In this document: one piece after another, positions 37,389 through 46,257 of the stretch | How positions within the stretch are numbered: the first letter of the stretch is position 1 | Layout: the number at the start of each line of letters is the position of its first letter | Assembly (NCBI RefSeq): GCF_022870885.1 | Contig: NZ_CP091509.1 | Coordinates: forward strand, 1,116,001-1,180,000 | Direction of reading: 5' to 3' | Source of the DNA: Neisseria dumasiana | GTDB lineage: Bacteria; Pseudomonadota; Gammaproteobacteria; Burkholderiales; Neisseriaceae | DNA length: 64,000 nucleotides | Notes under the pieces: generated by a model | Database searches by the model: none | What the model was told of the DNA's origin: nothing | What the model saw: only the letters and a program-made list of their open reading frames with translations | Program-made: the position numbers and the translations under genes

Positions 37389-38117
37389 ATGAGTGAGAGT
37401 ATTTTCATTACCGGCTCCAACCGCGGCATAGGCAAAGCCATTGCTTTGGGGTTGGCTGAAGACGGCTACGACATTGTGGTTCATTGCCGCAGCCGCCGCG
37501 AAGAAGCAGAAGCTGTTGCAGAAGAGATACGCACATTGGGCAGACAAGCCCGCGTATTGCAGTTCGACGTATCCGACCGCTCCCGGGCACGCGAGATACT
37601 CACAGCCGATATAGAAGCCAACGGCGCTTATTACGGCGTGGTATTGAACGCCGGCCTGACGCGCGACAACGCTTTCCCCGCTTTTGAAGACGAAGATTGG
37701 GATGAAGTATTGCGCACCAATTTAGACGGTTTTTACAACGTGCTGCATCCCCTTATCATGCCGATGATCCGCCGCCGCAAAGCCGGGCGCATCGTGTGTA
37801 TGTCTTCGGTATCCGGCATTGCCGGCAACCGCGGCCAAGTGAATTACAGCGCGTCTAAAGCCGGCATCATCGGCGCGGCCAAAGCATTGGCGGTTGAATT
37901 GGCCAAACGCAATATTACCGTCAACTGCGTTGCTCCCGGCTTGATTGATACCGAAATTATCGATGCAAACGTGCCGGTGGAAGAAATATTAAAAGCCGTA
38001 CCGGCAGCCCGCATGGGAACGCCGGAAGAAGTAGCCCATGCAGTACGCTTTTTGATGGATGAAAAAGCCGCCTATATCACGCGGCAGGTCATTGCAGTAA
38101 ACGGGGGTTTGTGTTGA
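37389..38117 (+). CDS. 3-oxoacyl-ACP reductase, ApeQ/FabG-like
   Basis: A short-chain dehydrogenase of 242 residues: cofactor motif GSNRGIG, NAG in VVLNAGLTRDN, catalytic Ser in CMSSVSGIAGNRGQ, and the active-site YSASK. Ending TRQVIAVNGGLC. The sequence around EDWDEVLRTNLDGFYNVLHP and PMIRRRKAGRI is closer, as I remember it, to the ApeQ ketoreductase of aryl polyene clusters than to housekeeping FabG. It overlaps the following ketosynthase gene, which supports that reading. No acpP, fabD or fabH neighbours are present, so this is not the main fab operon. ATG 37389 is behind CAGGAAAACGC. Confidence 0.88.
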   Translation: MSESIFITGSNRGIGKAIALGLAEDGYDIVVHCRSRREEAEAVAEEIRTLGRQARVLQFDVSDRSRAREILTADIEANGAYYGVVLNAGLTRDNAFPAFEDEDWDEVLRTNLDGFYNVLHPLIMPMIRRRKAGRIVCMSSVSGIAGNRGQVNYSASKAGIIGAAKALAVELAKRNITVNCVAPGLIDTEIIDANVPVEEILKAVPAARMGTPEEVAHAVRFLMDEKAAYITRQVIAVNGGLC

Positions 38118-39340
38118 AACGGGTAGTGATTACAGGCGTAGGCGGTATTACGGCTTTCGGCCGCGACTGGCCTACTGTTCAGACGGCCTTCAAACGTAAG
38201 CGCAATGCGGTGGTCAACATGGGCTGGCAAGAACGGTTTCCCGATTTGGAAGCCCATTTGGGCGCACCGGTTCCCGAATATGCGCCGCCCGCACATTGGA
38301 CGCGCAAACAGCTGCGCAGTATGGGGCGCGTGTCTTATCTGTGCGTTGATGCTGCGGAGCAGGCTTTGGCCGATGCCGGCCTTTTAGGTGATGAAACCAT
38401 TAAAGACGGCCGCATGGGTGTGGCCTGTGGTTCGTCAACCGGCAGCACCAAAGATATCCGCGATATCGGTGAATTGCTGTTAACCGGCTCTTCGCGAAAT
38501 TTCAGCGCCAATACTTATGTGCGCATGATGCCGCACACAACCGCAGCCAATATCGGCATTTTTTTCGGACTCACCGGCCGCATTATTCCCACTTCAAGTG
38601 CCTGTTCTTCCGGCAGCCAAGGCATAGGTTATGCTTACGAAGCAATTAAATACGGCATGATAGAGATGATGCTGGCGGGCGGAGGCGAAGAGTTTTGCCC
38701 TTCTGAAGTGTATGTTTTCGATTCGCTTTACGCCGCCAGCCGCCGCAATCACGAACCCGAAGCCACACCCCGCCCTTATGATTCGGGGCGCGATGGCTTG
38801 GTTATCGGAGAAGGCGCAGGCATTTTGGTTTTGGAAGAATTGGAACATGCCAAAGCCCGGGGCGCGAAGATTTATGCCGAAATTGTCGGATACGGAGCCA
38901 ACAGCGACGGCTCGCATGTAACCCAGCCCCAAAAAGATACCATGCGCCGCTGCATGGAGTTGGCTTTGAAAGATGCGGGCATACGCCCCGAACAAGTGGG
39001 TTACGTTAACGGGCACGGTACGGCTACCGAAAAAGGGGATATTGCCGAAACATTGGCTACCGAAGCGGTTTTCGGCCACATTCCCATGAGTTCGCAAAAA
39101 AGCTACTTCGGCCACACTTTAGGTGCGTGCGGTGCGCTGGAGTCTTGGTTTTCAATAGAAATGATGAACGGCAACTGGTTTGCCCCTACCATTAATTTGG
39201 AAAATATCGATCCGTTATGCGGCAAGGTAGATTATATCCGCGGAGACGGGCGGGAAATCCATACCGATTATGTGATGAACAACAACTTCGCATTCGGCGG
39301 CGTGAATACTTCACTGATTTTCAAACGCTGGCAGGAATAA
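38111..39340 (+). CDS. Beta-ketoacyl-ACP synthase, ApeR/FabF-like
   Basis: A 409-residue condensing enzyme with the Cys-His-His triad: PTSSACSSGSQGIGY (Cys), NGHGTATEKGD (His) and SYFGHTLGACGALE (His). The N-terminus RVVITGVGGITAFGRDW, the MMPHTTAANIGIFFGL motif and the end NNFAFGGVNTSLIFKRW resemble ApeR ketosynthases of aryl polyene (APE) clusters. It starts at GTG 38111 or TTG 38114, inside the end of the reductase gene, so the two are translationally coupled. A DUS lies within it near 38178. The rest of an APE cluster is not in this window. Confidence 0.88.
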   Translation: MLKRVVITGVGGITAFGRDWPTVQTAFKRKRNAVVNMGWQERFPDLEAHLGAPVPEYAPPAHWTRKQLRSMGRVSYLCVDAAEQALADAGLLGDETIKDGRMGVACGSSTGSTKDIRDIGELLLTGSSRNFSANTYVRMMPHTTAANIGIFFGLTGRIIPTSSACSSGSQGIGYAYEAIKYGMIEMMLAGGGEEFCPSEVYVFDSLYAASRRNHEPEATPRPYDSGRDGLVIGEGAGILVLEELEHAKARGAKIYAEIVGYGANSDGSHVTQPQKDTMRRCMELALKDAGIRPEQVGYVNGHGTATEKGDIAETLATEAVFGHIPMSSQKSYFGHTLGACGALESWFSIEMMNGNWFAPTINLENIDPLCGKVDYIRGDGREIHTDYVMNNNFAFGGVNTSLIFKRWQE

Positions 39341-39448
39341 TGCGTATTTTTTAAGAATCAATACATTATTAATATAGCCGCAGGGTGGTGCATCTTGCTT
39401 CTATGAAAGCATGGTTAATCAGTTAAGTTATAAGTTCGGACCATATAA

Positions 39449-39498
39449 TTCAGACGGCCCCAACCGAATGTAACATTAAGCGGTTGAGGCCGTCTGAA
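39449..39498. terminator. Bidirectional DUS hairpin
   Basis: TTCAGACGGCC (39449-39459) and GGCCGTCTGAA (39488-39498), extended by CAACCG / CGGTTG, lie between the convergent ketosynthase and purE genes. Confidence 0.7.
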
Positions 39499-39520
39499 TC
39501 ATTTTTACAGGTTTAACAGC

Positions 39521-40009
39521 TTATTCAGCAGCGGGCAAATCCATCGCCAATACGGTTTGTTCCTGTTTTTCGCGGAATGCGGCAAGTTTCTGCGCCAATT
39601 CGGGGTTGTCGTTCGCCAACATGGAAACGGCAAATAACGCGGCATTGGCGGCACCGGCTTCTCCGATGGCAAACGTGGCAACAGGCACGCCTTTGGGCAT
39701 CTGCACGATAGACAGCAGCGAATCTTCGCCGCGCAGGTATTTGCTCGGTACCGGTACGCCCAATACCGGAACGGTGGTTTTTGCGGCTACCATACCGGGC
39801 AGATGGGCCGCTCCGCCGGCTCCGGCAATAATGGCTTTGATGCCGCGCTCACGGGCTGTTTCGGCATATTCAAACATCAAATCGGGCGTGCGGTGTGCCG
39901 AAACGACGCGGGCTTCAAATTCCACACCGAAATCTTTTAAAAATTGTGCCGCGTGCTGCATAACCGGCCAATCGCTGTTGCTGCCCATGATGATGCCTAC
40001 CTGTATCAT
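39521..40009 (-). CDS. purE: N5-carboxyaminoimidazole ribonucleotide mutase
   Basis: Purine biosynthesis, N5-CAIR to CAIR. The 162-residue class I PurE has the N-terminal [13 protein letters not shown] (substrate phosphate loop), [15 protein letters not shown] with the catalytic His, and the glycine-rich [15 protein letters not shown]. The C-terminus has a short extension LAMDLPAAE. It stands alone, as purK is not adjacent. AAGGAAAACAT precedes the ATG. Confidence 0.96.
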   Translation of the reverse strand: MIQVGIIMGSNSDWPVMQHAAQFLKDFGVEFEARVVSAHRTPDLMFEYAETARERGIKAIIAGAGGAAHLPGMVAAKTTVPVLGVPVPSKYLRGEDSLLSIVQMPKGVPVATFAIGEAGAANAALFAVSMLANDNPELAQKLAAFREKQEQTVLAMDLPAAE

Positions 40010-40076
40010 ATGTTTTCCTTGTGAATAAAAGGTTGGAATATTGTTGTCTGTTTTACGGCGGGATAGTTTGGCCGTA

Positions 40077-40862
40077 TCAGCGTTTTTTCAATTCTGTGTA
40101 TGCACGTTTGGCCGAAGCGCTTTCAGGATACATTTGAATCAATTTGCGCCAAGTGTCTCGGGCGATATCCTGCTGCTGCATGCGGTATTGGCATGAGCCT
40201 ACGCTAAAAAGGGCTTCTGCGGCCTGTGGCGAGGTGCGGAAGCGGTTGGCAAAGCGGTTGCCTATGTTGATAACAGACTCGCAATTACCTAAACGCTGGT
40301 GGCTCTGCATCAGCAGATACATGCTTTGGCGGTCGGTTTCGCCGCCGTTTCCTCCACCGTCAACACCTTTGAGTAATGCCACGACAGCGGCGTAATTGCC
40401 TTTTTGATAGTGCTTTAAAGCCTGTTCGTATTGGTTGGTTTGGGTGGCCGAGCGGGGAGGTTCAGCCGCAACCGTGTTGGTTTGCGTGCGCACAGGCGGT
40501 TTGGTATGGGAGCGGTTGGCGGCAGGGCGGCGTTCGAGTTGGCGCACTCTGGTTTTCAAACTGTCGACTTCTTTTTCGAGGCGGGCGATTTTGATGCCTA
40601 AGTTATTGATTTGAAATTGTGCGTCAGGTTCGGGATAGGGGATGGCATCTGCTTGGTTTGGCTGATGGTCGGCGTGCGGTGCAGAAGTTGTGATGCCTGC
40701 ACAGGCACTCAGTAACAAGATGCTGAATAACGGGGCGGATAATCGGATATCGTAAATAAACTTAAATTTTGCTACGTCGTTGCTGTGTCTTGAGGTGCTG
40801 CTTGTATTTTTTGCGGTTTGTTGTCTTGCATCAAAAATAAGTTTGTTTGATATATTCATCAT
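40077..40862 (-). CDS. CpoB/YbgF-like coiled-coil TPR lipoprotein with repeat-derived N-terminus
   Basis: A 261-residue protein. The conserved part starts at [15 protein letters not shown] (lipobox LSAC), then a coiled coil ([21 protein letters not shown]), a Pro/Thr linker and YbgF-type TPRs ([16 protein letters not shown]...[16 protein letters not shown]...[17 protein letters not shown]). CpoB homologues help coordinate peptidoglycan synthesis and Tol-Pal. The first 45 or so residues are odd: they are encoded by an intergenic-repeat sequence (about 40750-40785) that recurs at 50941 and 61779, so the native start was apparently lost and replaced. The gene follows the O-methyltransferase by 10 bp. 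Whether the long N-terminus still directs export is uncertain. Confidence 0.78.
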   Translation of the reverse strand: MMNISNKLIFDARQQTAKNTSSTSRHSNDVAKFKFIYDIRLSAPLFSILLLSACAGITTSAPHADHQPNQADAIPYPEPDAQFQINNLGIKIARLEKEVDSLKTRVRQLERRPAANRSHTKPPVRTQTNTVAAEPPRSATQTNQYEQALKHYQKGNYAAVVALLKGVDGGGNGGETDRQSMYLLMQSHQRLGNCESVINIGNRFANRFRTSPQAAEALFSVGSCQYRMQQQDIARDTWRKLIQMYPESASAKRAYTELKKR

Positions 40863-40871
40863 GACCTCGCA

Positions 40872-41540
40872 TTATTTTTTAAGCAAAAGGGTTAAACCGT
40901 CGCCTACCGGAAGCGTGATCGGAATGATACGGCCGTCTTGCGGCAGGCTTTCGTTAAACGCCTGTAAGATGCTGTGAGCCGGCGGGCTGTCGGCATGAAC
41001 GGGCTGTAAAACGCGACCGCCGAGCAGCACGTTGTCGATGGCAATAACGCCGCCGCTACGCACCAATTGCAAACAGCGTTCGTAATATTCCGGGGTGGGC
41101 GGTTTGTCTGCATCAATCAGGGCAATGTCGTAAGTTTCCGATTCGCCTGCGCTGATCAGGTCGTCTAATGTCAATAAGGCCGGTTGCAGATGCAGCGTGA
41201 TTTTGTGTGCTATGCCTGCCGCCTGCCAGGTTTCGCGTGCGATGTCGGTAAAGGTAACGTTGATGTCGCAGGCGGTAACGGTGCCGTGAGACGGCAAGGC
41301 CAAAGCCATGGCCGTGCTGCTGTAACCGGTAAACACACCGACTTCCAAATAACGCTCGGCGCGCATCAGTCTGGCCAGCCAGGTCAGCAATGATGCCTGC
41401 GAAGGGGCGATAGCCATTTTGCCGAGCCGGTGTGTTTGCATGCGTTCACGCAAAGCGGTCAAAGCGGGATGCTCGGCTTCGCCGATACTGTTGAGATACG
41501 CACCCAGCTTCGGATCGGTATTGTGTATGTGGGTTGCCAT
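40872..41540 (-). CDS. Class I SAM-dependent O-methyltransferase (CCoAOMT-like)
   Basis: A 222-residue methyltransferase with the SAM-binding motif YLEVGVFTGYSSTAMALALP, the metal-binding region YDIALIDADKPPTPEYYERCLQLVRSGGVIAIDNVL, and a typical end ITLPVGDGLTLLLKK. This pattern is that of the catechol/caffeoyl-CoA O-methyltransferase family, whose bacterial members methylate diverse catechol-type substrates; the substrate here is unknown. It is followed at 10 bp by the CpoB-like gene and so is probably co-transcribed with it. Confidence 0.9.
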   Translation of the reverse strand: MATHIHNTDPKLGAYLNSIGEAEHPALTALRERMQTHRLGKMAIAPSQASLLTWLARLMRAERYLEVGVFTGYSSTAMALALPSHGTVTACDINVTFTDIARETWQAAGIAHKITLHLQPALLTLDDLISAGESETYDIALIDADKPPTPEYYERCLQLVRSGGVIAIDNVLLGGRVLQPVHADSPPAHSILQAFNESLPQDGRIIPITLPVGDGLTLLLKK

Positions 41541-41565
41541 ATTGCAAGCAAGGCCGTCTGAAAAA

Positions 41566-41751
41566 TCAGTCGGGCTGGTAGGCGTAGGGTTTTTTGGGCA
41601 GTTTGGCCGCTTCGTATCCGGCTTGTTCTTCGGGATTTAATTCGACATCCCACAACAAGCCGCGGTTTTTCAGGCGTTGTTGCGCTTCTTCGGGATGTTG
41701 TTCGATGTATTCTTCGAGAAATTTTGTGGCATCTGATTTGTAGTGGTACAT
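41566..41751 (-). CDS. DUF3460 family small protein
   Basis: A 61-residue soluble protein, MYHYKSDATKFLEEYIEQHP, then EEAQQRLKNRGLLWDVELNPEE and a Pro/Lys/Tyr-rich end. The FLEEYIEQHPE...RLKNRGLLWDVELNPEEQ pattern identifies the beta-proteobacterial DUF3460 family, of unknown function. AAGGAGAACACA precedes the ATG. It ends 25 bp before the O-methyltransferase gene, so it is likely the first gene of that unit. Confidence 0.85.
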   Translation of the reverse strand: MYHYKSDATKFLEEYIEQHPEEAQQRLKNRGLLWDVELNPEEQAGYEAAKLPKKPYAYQPD

Positions 41752-42082
41752 ATTGTGTTCTCCTTATCGGATGTGGTGTTCGTTACATAATCAATATTAT
41801 AGCTTAAAAATGAATCGGTGAAGACAACAGGCATCGTCTGCCATCGGTGCAAAATAGGGCGTGCCAAAAAATTACGTTCGGTGTGCTGCGCAGCTTTGCG
41901 TATTGTTTCCGAGTTTGCGGGAAAACAGCACGCTGAATTTCAATCGGGTATAATACGCGGTTTGTTTTTTCAGGCTTTTTACCGTGGCCGTCTGAAACCT
42001 TTGCAGAAAGGCTTGTATGCAGGCTTTTCTGCAAAGGTTCAGGTGTTTCAGACGGCATGGTTTTGAAATGGTTGATTGATTT
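41752..42082. other. Divergent promoter region, DUF3460 - pcnB
   Basis: A 331-bp gap. It contains TATAATACG near 41950, a likely -10 element for pcnB, two DUS copies (about 41987-41996 and 42048-42057), and a perfect 14-bp hairpin AACCTTTGCAGAAA / TTTCTGCAAAGGTT (41996-42009 and 42026-42039) of the AAACCTTTGC family. I see no gene. Confidence 0.5.
41996..42039. repeat. Short AAACCTTTGC-family hairpin
   Basis: A perfect 14-bp inverted repeat with a 16-nt loop, nested between two DUS copies upstream of pcnB. Its arms match the TIRs of the 8271-8367 element. Confidence 0.55.
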
Positions 42083-43423
42083 ATGTTGAAGAAATGGCTG
42101 TACAAGGTTTTGCCCGGCAAATCGGGAAAACCACGTGCGCGTAAGGAAGTGATTCCGTTTTCCGGCCACCGCATCAGTGCCGATATGTTGAGTTTTGCCG
42201 CTGAAAAAGTGGTTCGCCGTTTGCACAACGAAGGTTTTGAAGCCTATGTGGTCGGCGGCGCGGTGCGCGATTTGCTGTTGGGCATGGAGCCTAAGGATTT
42301 CGATGTGGCAACGAATGCCACGCCCGAGCAGATACGCAAAGTATTCCGCCGCAGCCGTATTATCGGCCGCCGCTTTCAGATCGTGCATGTGATGATCGGC
42401 CCGGAAACCATTGAAGTTACTACATTCCGCAGCGGCGGCAAAGTATTGCACAACGAACACGGCCGCATTATGAAAGATAATGCCTACGGTTCGATGGAAG
42501 AAGATGCGATGCGCCGCGATTTTACCTGCAACGCTCTGTATTACGACCCGATCCGCCAGCATATTATCGATTTTCATCACGGCGTGGCCGATATTGCGGC
42601 GCGAAAATTGGTGATGATCGGCAATCCTGCCGAACGCTATCAAGAAGACCCCGTGCGCGTGTTGCGTGCGGTGCGCTTGTCGGGCAAGCTCGGTTTTGAT
42701 GTCGAGCAGGAAACCGCCGCGCCGATTGCCGAATATGCAGGCCGTCTGAAACAAGAACCGGTGGCACGTTTGTTTGACGAAATCATGAAGCTGCTGTTTT
42801 CAGGCTATGCTTCGGTGTGTTTGGCTCAATTTGAAAAGCTCGGGGTGCAGGAAAACATTCATCCGATTTTAACGGCTTTGCTGAATGCGGCAAAAGACGA
42901 ACGGAGCATCACCGCCGCCGCCCTGCGCAATACCGATGAACGTTTGCGTGCAGATAAATCGGTGTCTGTGGGTTTTGTGTTGGCTGCCGTGATGTGGCCG
43001 CAATTGAATGCACGCTGGCAAAAAAACATGAAAAACGGTCAAAAGCCCGCGCCGGCATTAACTCAGGCCATTAACGATCTGCGCGATATGGAAAAAGGCT
43101 GGGGTGTTCCTCAGCGTTTTTCGGCTACCATGCGGGAAATTTGGCAGTTGCAGCCGCAATTTGAAAACCGCCGCGGCGCCCGGCCGCACCGCCTGTTGGC
43201 TCAGCAACGCTTTCGGGCAGCTTACGATTTCCTGCTGTTGCGTGCCGAAACGGGCAATGCAGACCCTGAGCTGGCGCAATGGTGGACGGCGTTCCAACAC
43301 GCAGACGATACCGCCCGTTTGGAGATGACCGCAGCCCGGCAAGGGCAGGGTGCCGCATCGGGTAACGAAGCCAAGCGCAAACGCCGCCGCAAACCGCGCA
43401 AGAAAAAAGAGGTTGCCGCATGA
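42083..43423 (+). CDS. pcnB: Poly(A) polymerase I
   Basis: A 446-residue class II nucleotidyltransferase adding 3' poly(A) tails that promote RNA decay. The catalytic head is VVGGAVRDLLLGMEPKDFDVATNATPEQI (Asp-x-Asp), with RSRIIGRRFQIVHV and EEDAMRRDFTCNALYYD following, and a basic C-terminal tail (AKRKRRRKPRKKKEVAA) typical of PcnB and unlike CCA-adding enzymes. A DUS is inside the gene at about 42741. The glutaredoxin-like gene overlaps its stop by 4 bases. Confidence 0.94.
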   Translation: MLKKWLYKVLPGKSGKPRARKEVIPFSGHRISADMLSFAAEKVVRRLHNEGFEAYVVGGAVRDLLLGMEPKDFDVATNATPEQIRKVFRRSRIIGRRFQIVHVMIGPETIEVTTFRSGGKVLHNEHGRIMKDNAYGSMEEDAMRRDFTCNALYYDPIRQHIIDFHHGVADIAARKLVMIGNPAERYQEDPVRVLRAVRLSGKLGFDVEQETAAPIAEYAGRLKQEPVARLFDEIMKLLFSGYASVCLAQFEKLGVQENIHPILTALLNAAKDERSITAAALRNTDERLRADKSVSVGFVLAAVMWPQLNARWQKNMKNGQKPAPALTQAINDLRDMEKGWGVPQRFSATMREIWQLQPQFENRRGARPHRLLAQQRFRAAYDFLLLRAETGNADPELAQWWTAFQHADDTARLEMTAARQGQGAASGNEAKRKRRRKPRKKKEVAA

Positions 43424-43695
43424 AGCCGCTTGAATCTTCAACACAAAGCGGATGGCGGCTAACTTTGATGTTCCGCGAATATTGCAGTTTGTGCCACAAA
43501 ATGCGGGATGCTTTAAAACCTTATCAAGAAGCATACGGCTTTGAGTTGCATATCGTTGATGTGGATAACGATCCCGTGCTGGAAGAAAAATACAACGAAC
43601 TTGTGCCCGTGCTGCTCGACGGCGATATGGAAATCTGCCATTGGTTTTTAGACGAAAACAAGTTGCGCGCCTATCTCGAAACTAAGGCCGTCTGA
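43420..43695 (+). CDS. Glutaredoxin-like family protein (DUF836)
   Basis: A 91-residue thioredoxin-fold protein: LTLMFREYCSLCHKMRDALKPY carries the CSLC redox motif, and LHIVDVDNDPVLEEKYNELVPVLL contains the cis-Pro (VPVLL). This matches the DUF836/GrxC-like proteins found beside housekeeping genes in beta-proteobacteria. It overlaps the pcnB stop (ATGA), so it is co-translated. Redox partner unknown. Confidence 0.85.
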   Translation: MKPLESSTQSGWRLTLMFREYCSLCHKMRDALKPYQEAYGFELHIVDVDNDPVLEEKYNELVPVLLDGDMEICHWFLDENKLRAYLETKAV

Positions 43696-43739
43696 AAAAA
43701 GCGGAGGTACAAAATGCCTCCGTTTTTTTTCAGACGGCC
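43686..43739 (+). terminator. Nested DUS terminator
   Basis: GGCCGTCTGAAAAAA and TTTTTTTCAGACGGCC enclose an inner GCGGAGG / CCTCCG pair. The hairpin overlaps the glutaredoxin-like gene's stop codon. Confidence 0.75.
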
Positions 43740-43898
43740 GATAATACGGTGGTTTACTAAGCTGTTGCGCGGCATTACCCGGGTTTGATTGAAAGGGCAT
43801 AAGATTTTGCAGTTTTTAAAGTTTGCTTACGCCGATTCATAGTTAAATGCGCCGTGAACCTGATTTATCCTATTGAATCGAAAGTTGAAAGGAATAAA

Positions 43899-44513
43899 AT
43901 GAAAACGCTAACGGCTGCATTATTTGCCGTACCTGTTGCAGTGGTGGCACCTTATGCCGCCGCCCAAACCCAGCAGCACCCTGCGCAGGCACAACTTCAA
44001 CAGAACATTGATGCCGTATTGAAAGTTGTTCGTAACAAAGGCTTGAGCGAACAACAGAAAATCAAACAGATTGAACGCTATGCCGACAATTATCTCGATT
44101 ACCAGCGTATTTCCGCATTGGCAGTCGGCCTGCCGTGGAAAGAGTTTTCTCCCAAGCAGAAAACCGAATTTATTTCGGCATTTAAAGAAATGATTATCGC
44201 CATGTATGCGCGGTCGGCTTTGATGGGGGCGGAAAAAGCCCAAGTAAAAGTGCTGCCGAAAATGGTGGATAACGGCAAAAACAAAGTGGATGCTTACAGC
44301 GAAATCGTTACGCCGAGCGGAAAAAAATATGAAGTTTCCTATCAGTTTTACAAAGTCGGCTCGGTTTATAAGGTGTATAACATCCGTGTGGACGGCGTGA
44401 GCATGGTTACGGTTTACCGCAATCAGTTCAACGACTTAATCAAACAAAAAGGGATTGACGGTACGATTGCCACCGTTCGTGCCAAAGGTTTGAAAAAAGC
44501 GGAATCTCTGTAA
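43899..44513 (+). CDS. MlaC/Ttg2D family phospholipid-binding protein
   Basis: A 204-residue periplasmic protein: signal peptide MKTLTAALFAVPVAVVAPYAAAQ, then the MlaC fold with IDAVLKVVRNKGLSEQQKIKQIERY, LAVGLPWKEFSPKQKTEFISAFKEMI and a C-terminal SYQFYKVGSVYKVYNIRVDGVSMVTVYRNQF. ATG 43899 is behind AAAGGAATAAA; a frame extension upstream to 43854 is not signal-peptide-like. MlaC shuttles phospholipid between the MlaA and MlaFEDB complexes; no other mla gene is adjacent, so it is a stand-alone paralogue or a split locus. Confidence 0.88.
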   Translation: MKTLTAALFAVPVAVVAPYAAAQTQQHPAQAQLQQNIDAVLKVVRNKGLSEQQKIKQIERYADNYLDYQRISALAVGLPWKEFSPKQKTEFISAFKEMIIAMYARSALMGAEKAQVKVLPKMVDNGKNKVDAYSEIVTPSGKKYEVSYQFYKVGSVYKVYNIRVDGVSMVTVYRNQFNDLIKQKGIDGTIATVRAKGLKKAESL

Positions 44514-44593
44514 CGCCATCCCGATATCGCTAATCCACTTGAATTTTAATAATGATGTTGATTAACTACGTCGGGTCATAGACCGTTGATAGA

Positions 44594-44631
44594 CCGAGGC
44601 CGTCTGAAAAGCTTTTTTCAGACGGCCTCGG
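44594..44631. terminator. DUS terminator after the mlaC-like gene
   Basis: CCGAGGCCGTCTGAAAA and TTTTCAGACGGCCTCGG arms, convergent region between mlaC-like and nadE. Confidence 0.8.
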
Positions 44632-44690
44632 TTATTTGAATCGGATGATGCTCGAACGGTTGTGAAAAAAGGGCTGCTCAGGCTTTGCCG

Positions 44691-45482
44691 TTAAGACAGC
44701 AGATCATTCGGAATGCGGCATACCGGAATCGGATTAACCTTATGCTGCATGGCTTGGTGCAGGCGGGTGTAGATTTCCAGCACTTCACGCTGGCGGCCTT
44801 CGAAATCTTCGGGGCGGTTCCAGCCGTACACACTCATGGCCCATTCCAGCTCGGGATAGCTGGCGCCCATCTGTTCTTCGTCGGTGCGGTCGGTATCCCA
44901 CAAGCCGTCGGTGGGTGCGGCCACCTGAATCGATTCGATTACATTGAGTGCTGAGGCAAGTTGGTAAACCTGCGTTTTCAGTAAGTCGCCGATGGGGTTG
45001 ATATCGACGCCGCCGTCGCCGTATTTGGTGAAAAAGCCAACGCCGAAATCTTCCACCTTGTTACCGGTGCCCGTTACCAAAAAGCCGTTGATTTGCGCGT
45101 AGTAATAAAGCGTGAGCATACGCAAGCGCGAGCGGGCGTTGGCCAAAGCCAGTTGTTTGGATGGATAGTCGCTTTCGTTAACTTCTACCGTTTCGGCAAA
45201 AGTGTCGAATGTGGGGGTTAGATCGACAAGCATGCTTTTTACGTTGGGAAAGCGTTGGTGCAGGTTTTCGATATGGGCTTTGGAGCGGCTGCTTTGATCT
45301 GCTTTTTGGCGGATGGGCATATCGAGCACCAATACAGGCAGGCCGGTACGGGCGGCCAAAATAGATACGACCGCAGAATCGACACCGCCCGACACGCCCA
45401 CTACCAAACCTTTGGCTTTGGCTTTGGCTGCGTAGTCTTTGAGCCAGCCGACGATATGGTCGATAACGGCTTGTGTTTGCAT
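44691..45482 (-). CDS. nadE: NH3-dependent NAD+ synthetase
   Basis: Converts deamido-NAD to NAD with ammonia and ATP. The 263-residue protein has the P-loop-like pyrophosphatase motif GVSGGVDSAVVSIL, ANARSRLRMLTLYYYA, TGTGNKVEDFGVGFFTKYGDGGVDINPIGDL and PTDGLWDTDRTDEEQMG, all family hallmarks. There is no glutaminase domain. GAAAGGATACTTT precedes the ATG. It is monocistronic, with a long upstream non-coding region. Confidence 0.96.
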   Translation of the reverse strand: MQTQAVIDHIVGWLKDYAAKAKAKGLVVGVSGGVDSAVVSILAARTGLPVLVLDMPIRQKADQSSRSKAHIENLHQRFPNVKSMLVDLTPTFDTFAETVEVNESDYPSKQLALANARSRLRMLTLYYYAQINGFLVTGTGNKVEDFGVGFFTKYGDGGVDINPIGDLLKTQVYQLASALNVIESIQVAAPTDGLWDTDRTDEEQMGASYPELEWAMSVYGWNRPEDFEGRQREVLEIYTRLHQAMQHKVNPIPVCRIPNDLLS

Positions 45483-46257
45483 AAAGTATCCTTTCGGAGG
45501 TGATATCTGTAAGGGTTAATAACAGTAGTAAAAGACAGTATTTATTGAAATGTAATATAACGTAATTTTAATTTAAGTGAAAGTAAAGTTTGTAAGCAAT
45601 AAGCTTTACATAACCATACTTGGAAATAATGTTACAGTTTTCAGTCTTTTTTATTCAAACGGGATTTTATTGCGTATGCCCATAGTCAATAAAATATTTT
45701 GAATACAAGGCAGCAATGAGCATACAAGATATAAGTATAGTCAATATATCAGGCCGTCTGAACCATAATCTGACCCTTCCGAAAGTAAGAAGTTTCAGAC
45801 GGCCAAATCTCGCGGAAAGCACAGGCTTGCGGCTGAATGCCGCCGGGCAAAGTCAAAAACAGGGTCAAAGGTTTGGGCTGCATGAATTTGATGAATATAC
45901 GGCTGCAAATAAAATCACTTTTCCTTTTCGTTAAGAAAAGCCCGTGTTTTGATAAAATACGCGCCTGATAAAACGGTATGGACGAAATACAGCAAACAAA
46001 CTTATTTCTGATAGGCAGCAGGCCGCAGACTGTACAGACAGCACACAGCACGAAACCGATTCTGTTCACACTTCAATGGCTTAGTGGGGCGGGCAGCTGT
46101 ATTTCAGATTTAATGAAGCCTTGTTGTGCGCTGTCCGCCCGCTTAGCCTTGTATTTGAATATGTCTGTGCTCGCTATGCTGCTCCGTCTTGAGCCGCATC
46201 CACATCTGAAAGTCTTACAAAGGTTTCTTCATACACACTTCAAATCAAAGGAATGTT
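45483..46257. other. 775-bp non-coding region, nadE - OFA transporter
   Basis: AT-rich near nadE (promoter). A Correia-like fragment ATAGTCAATAAAATATT...TATAGTCAATATATC occupies about 45680-45742, followed by a widely spaced inverted DUS pair (about 45752 and 45795). The part at about 45940-46240 ends in ATCCACATCTGAAAGTC TTACAAAGGTTTC, a degenerate AAACCTTTGC-type element end. Short frames here lack support, and I see no gene. Confidence 0.45.
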
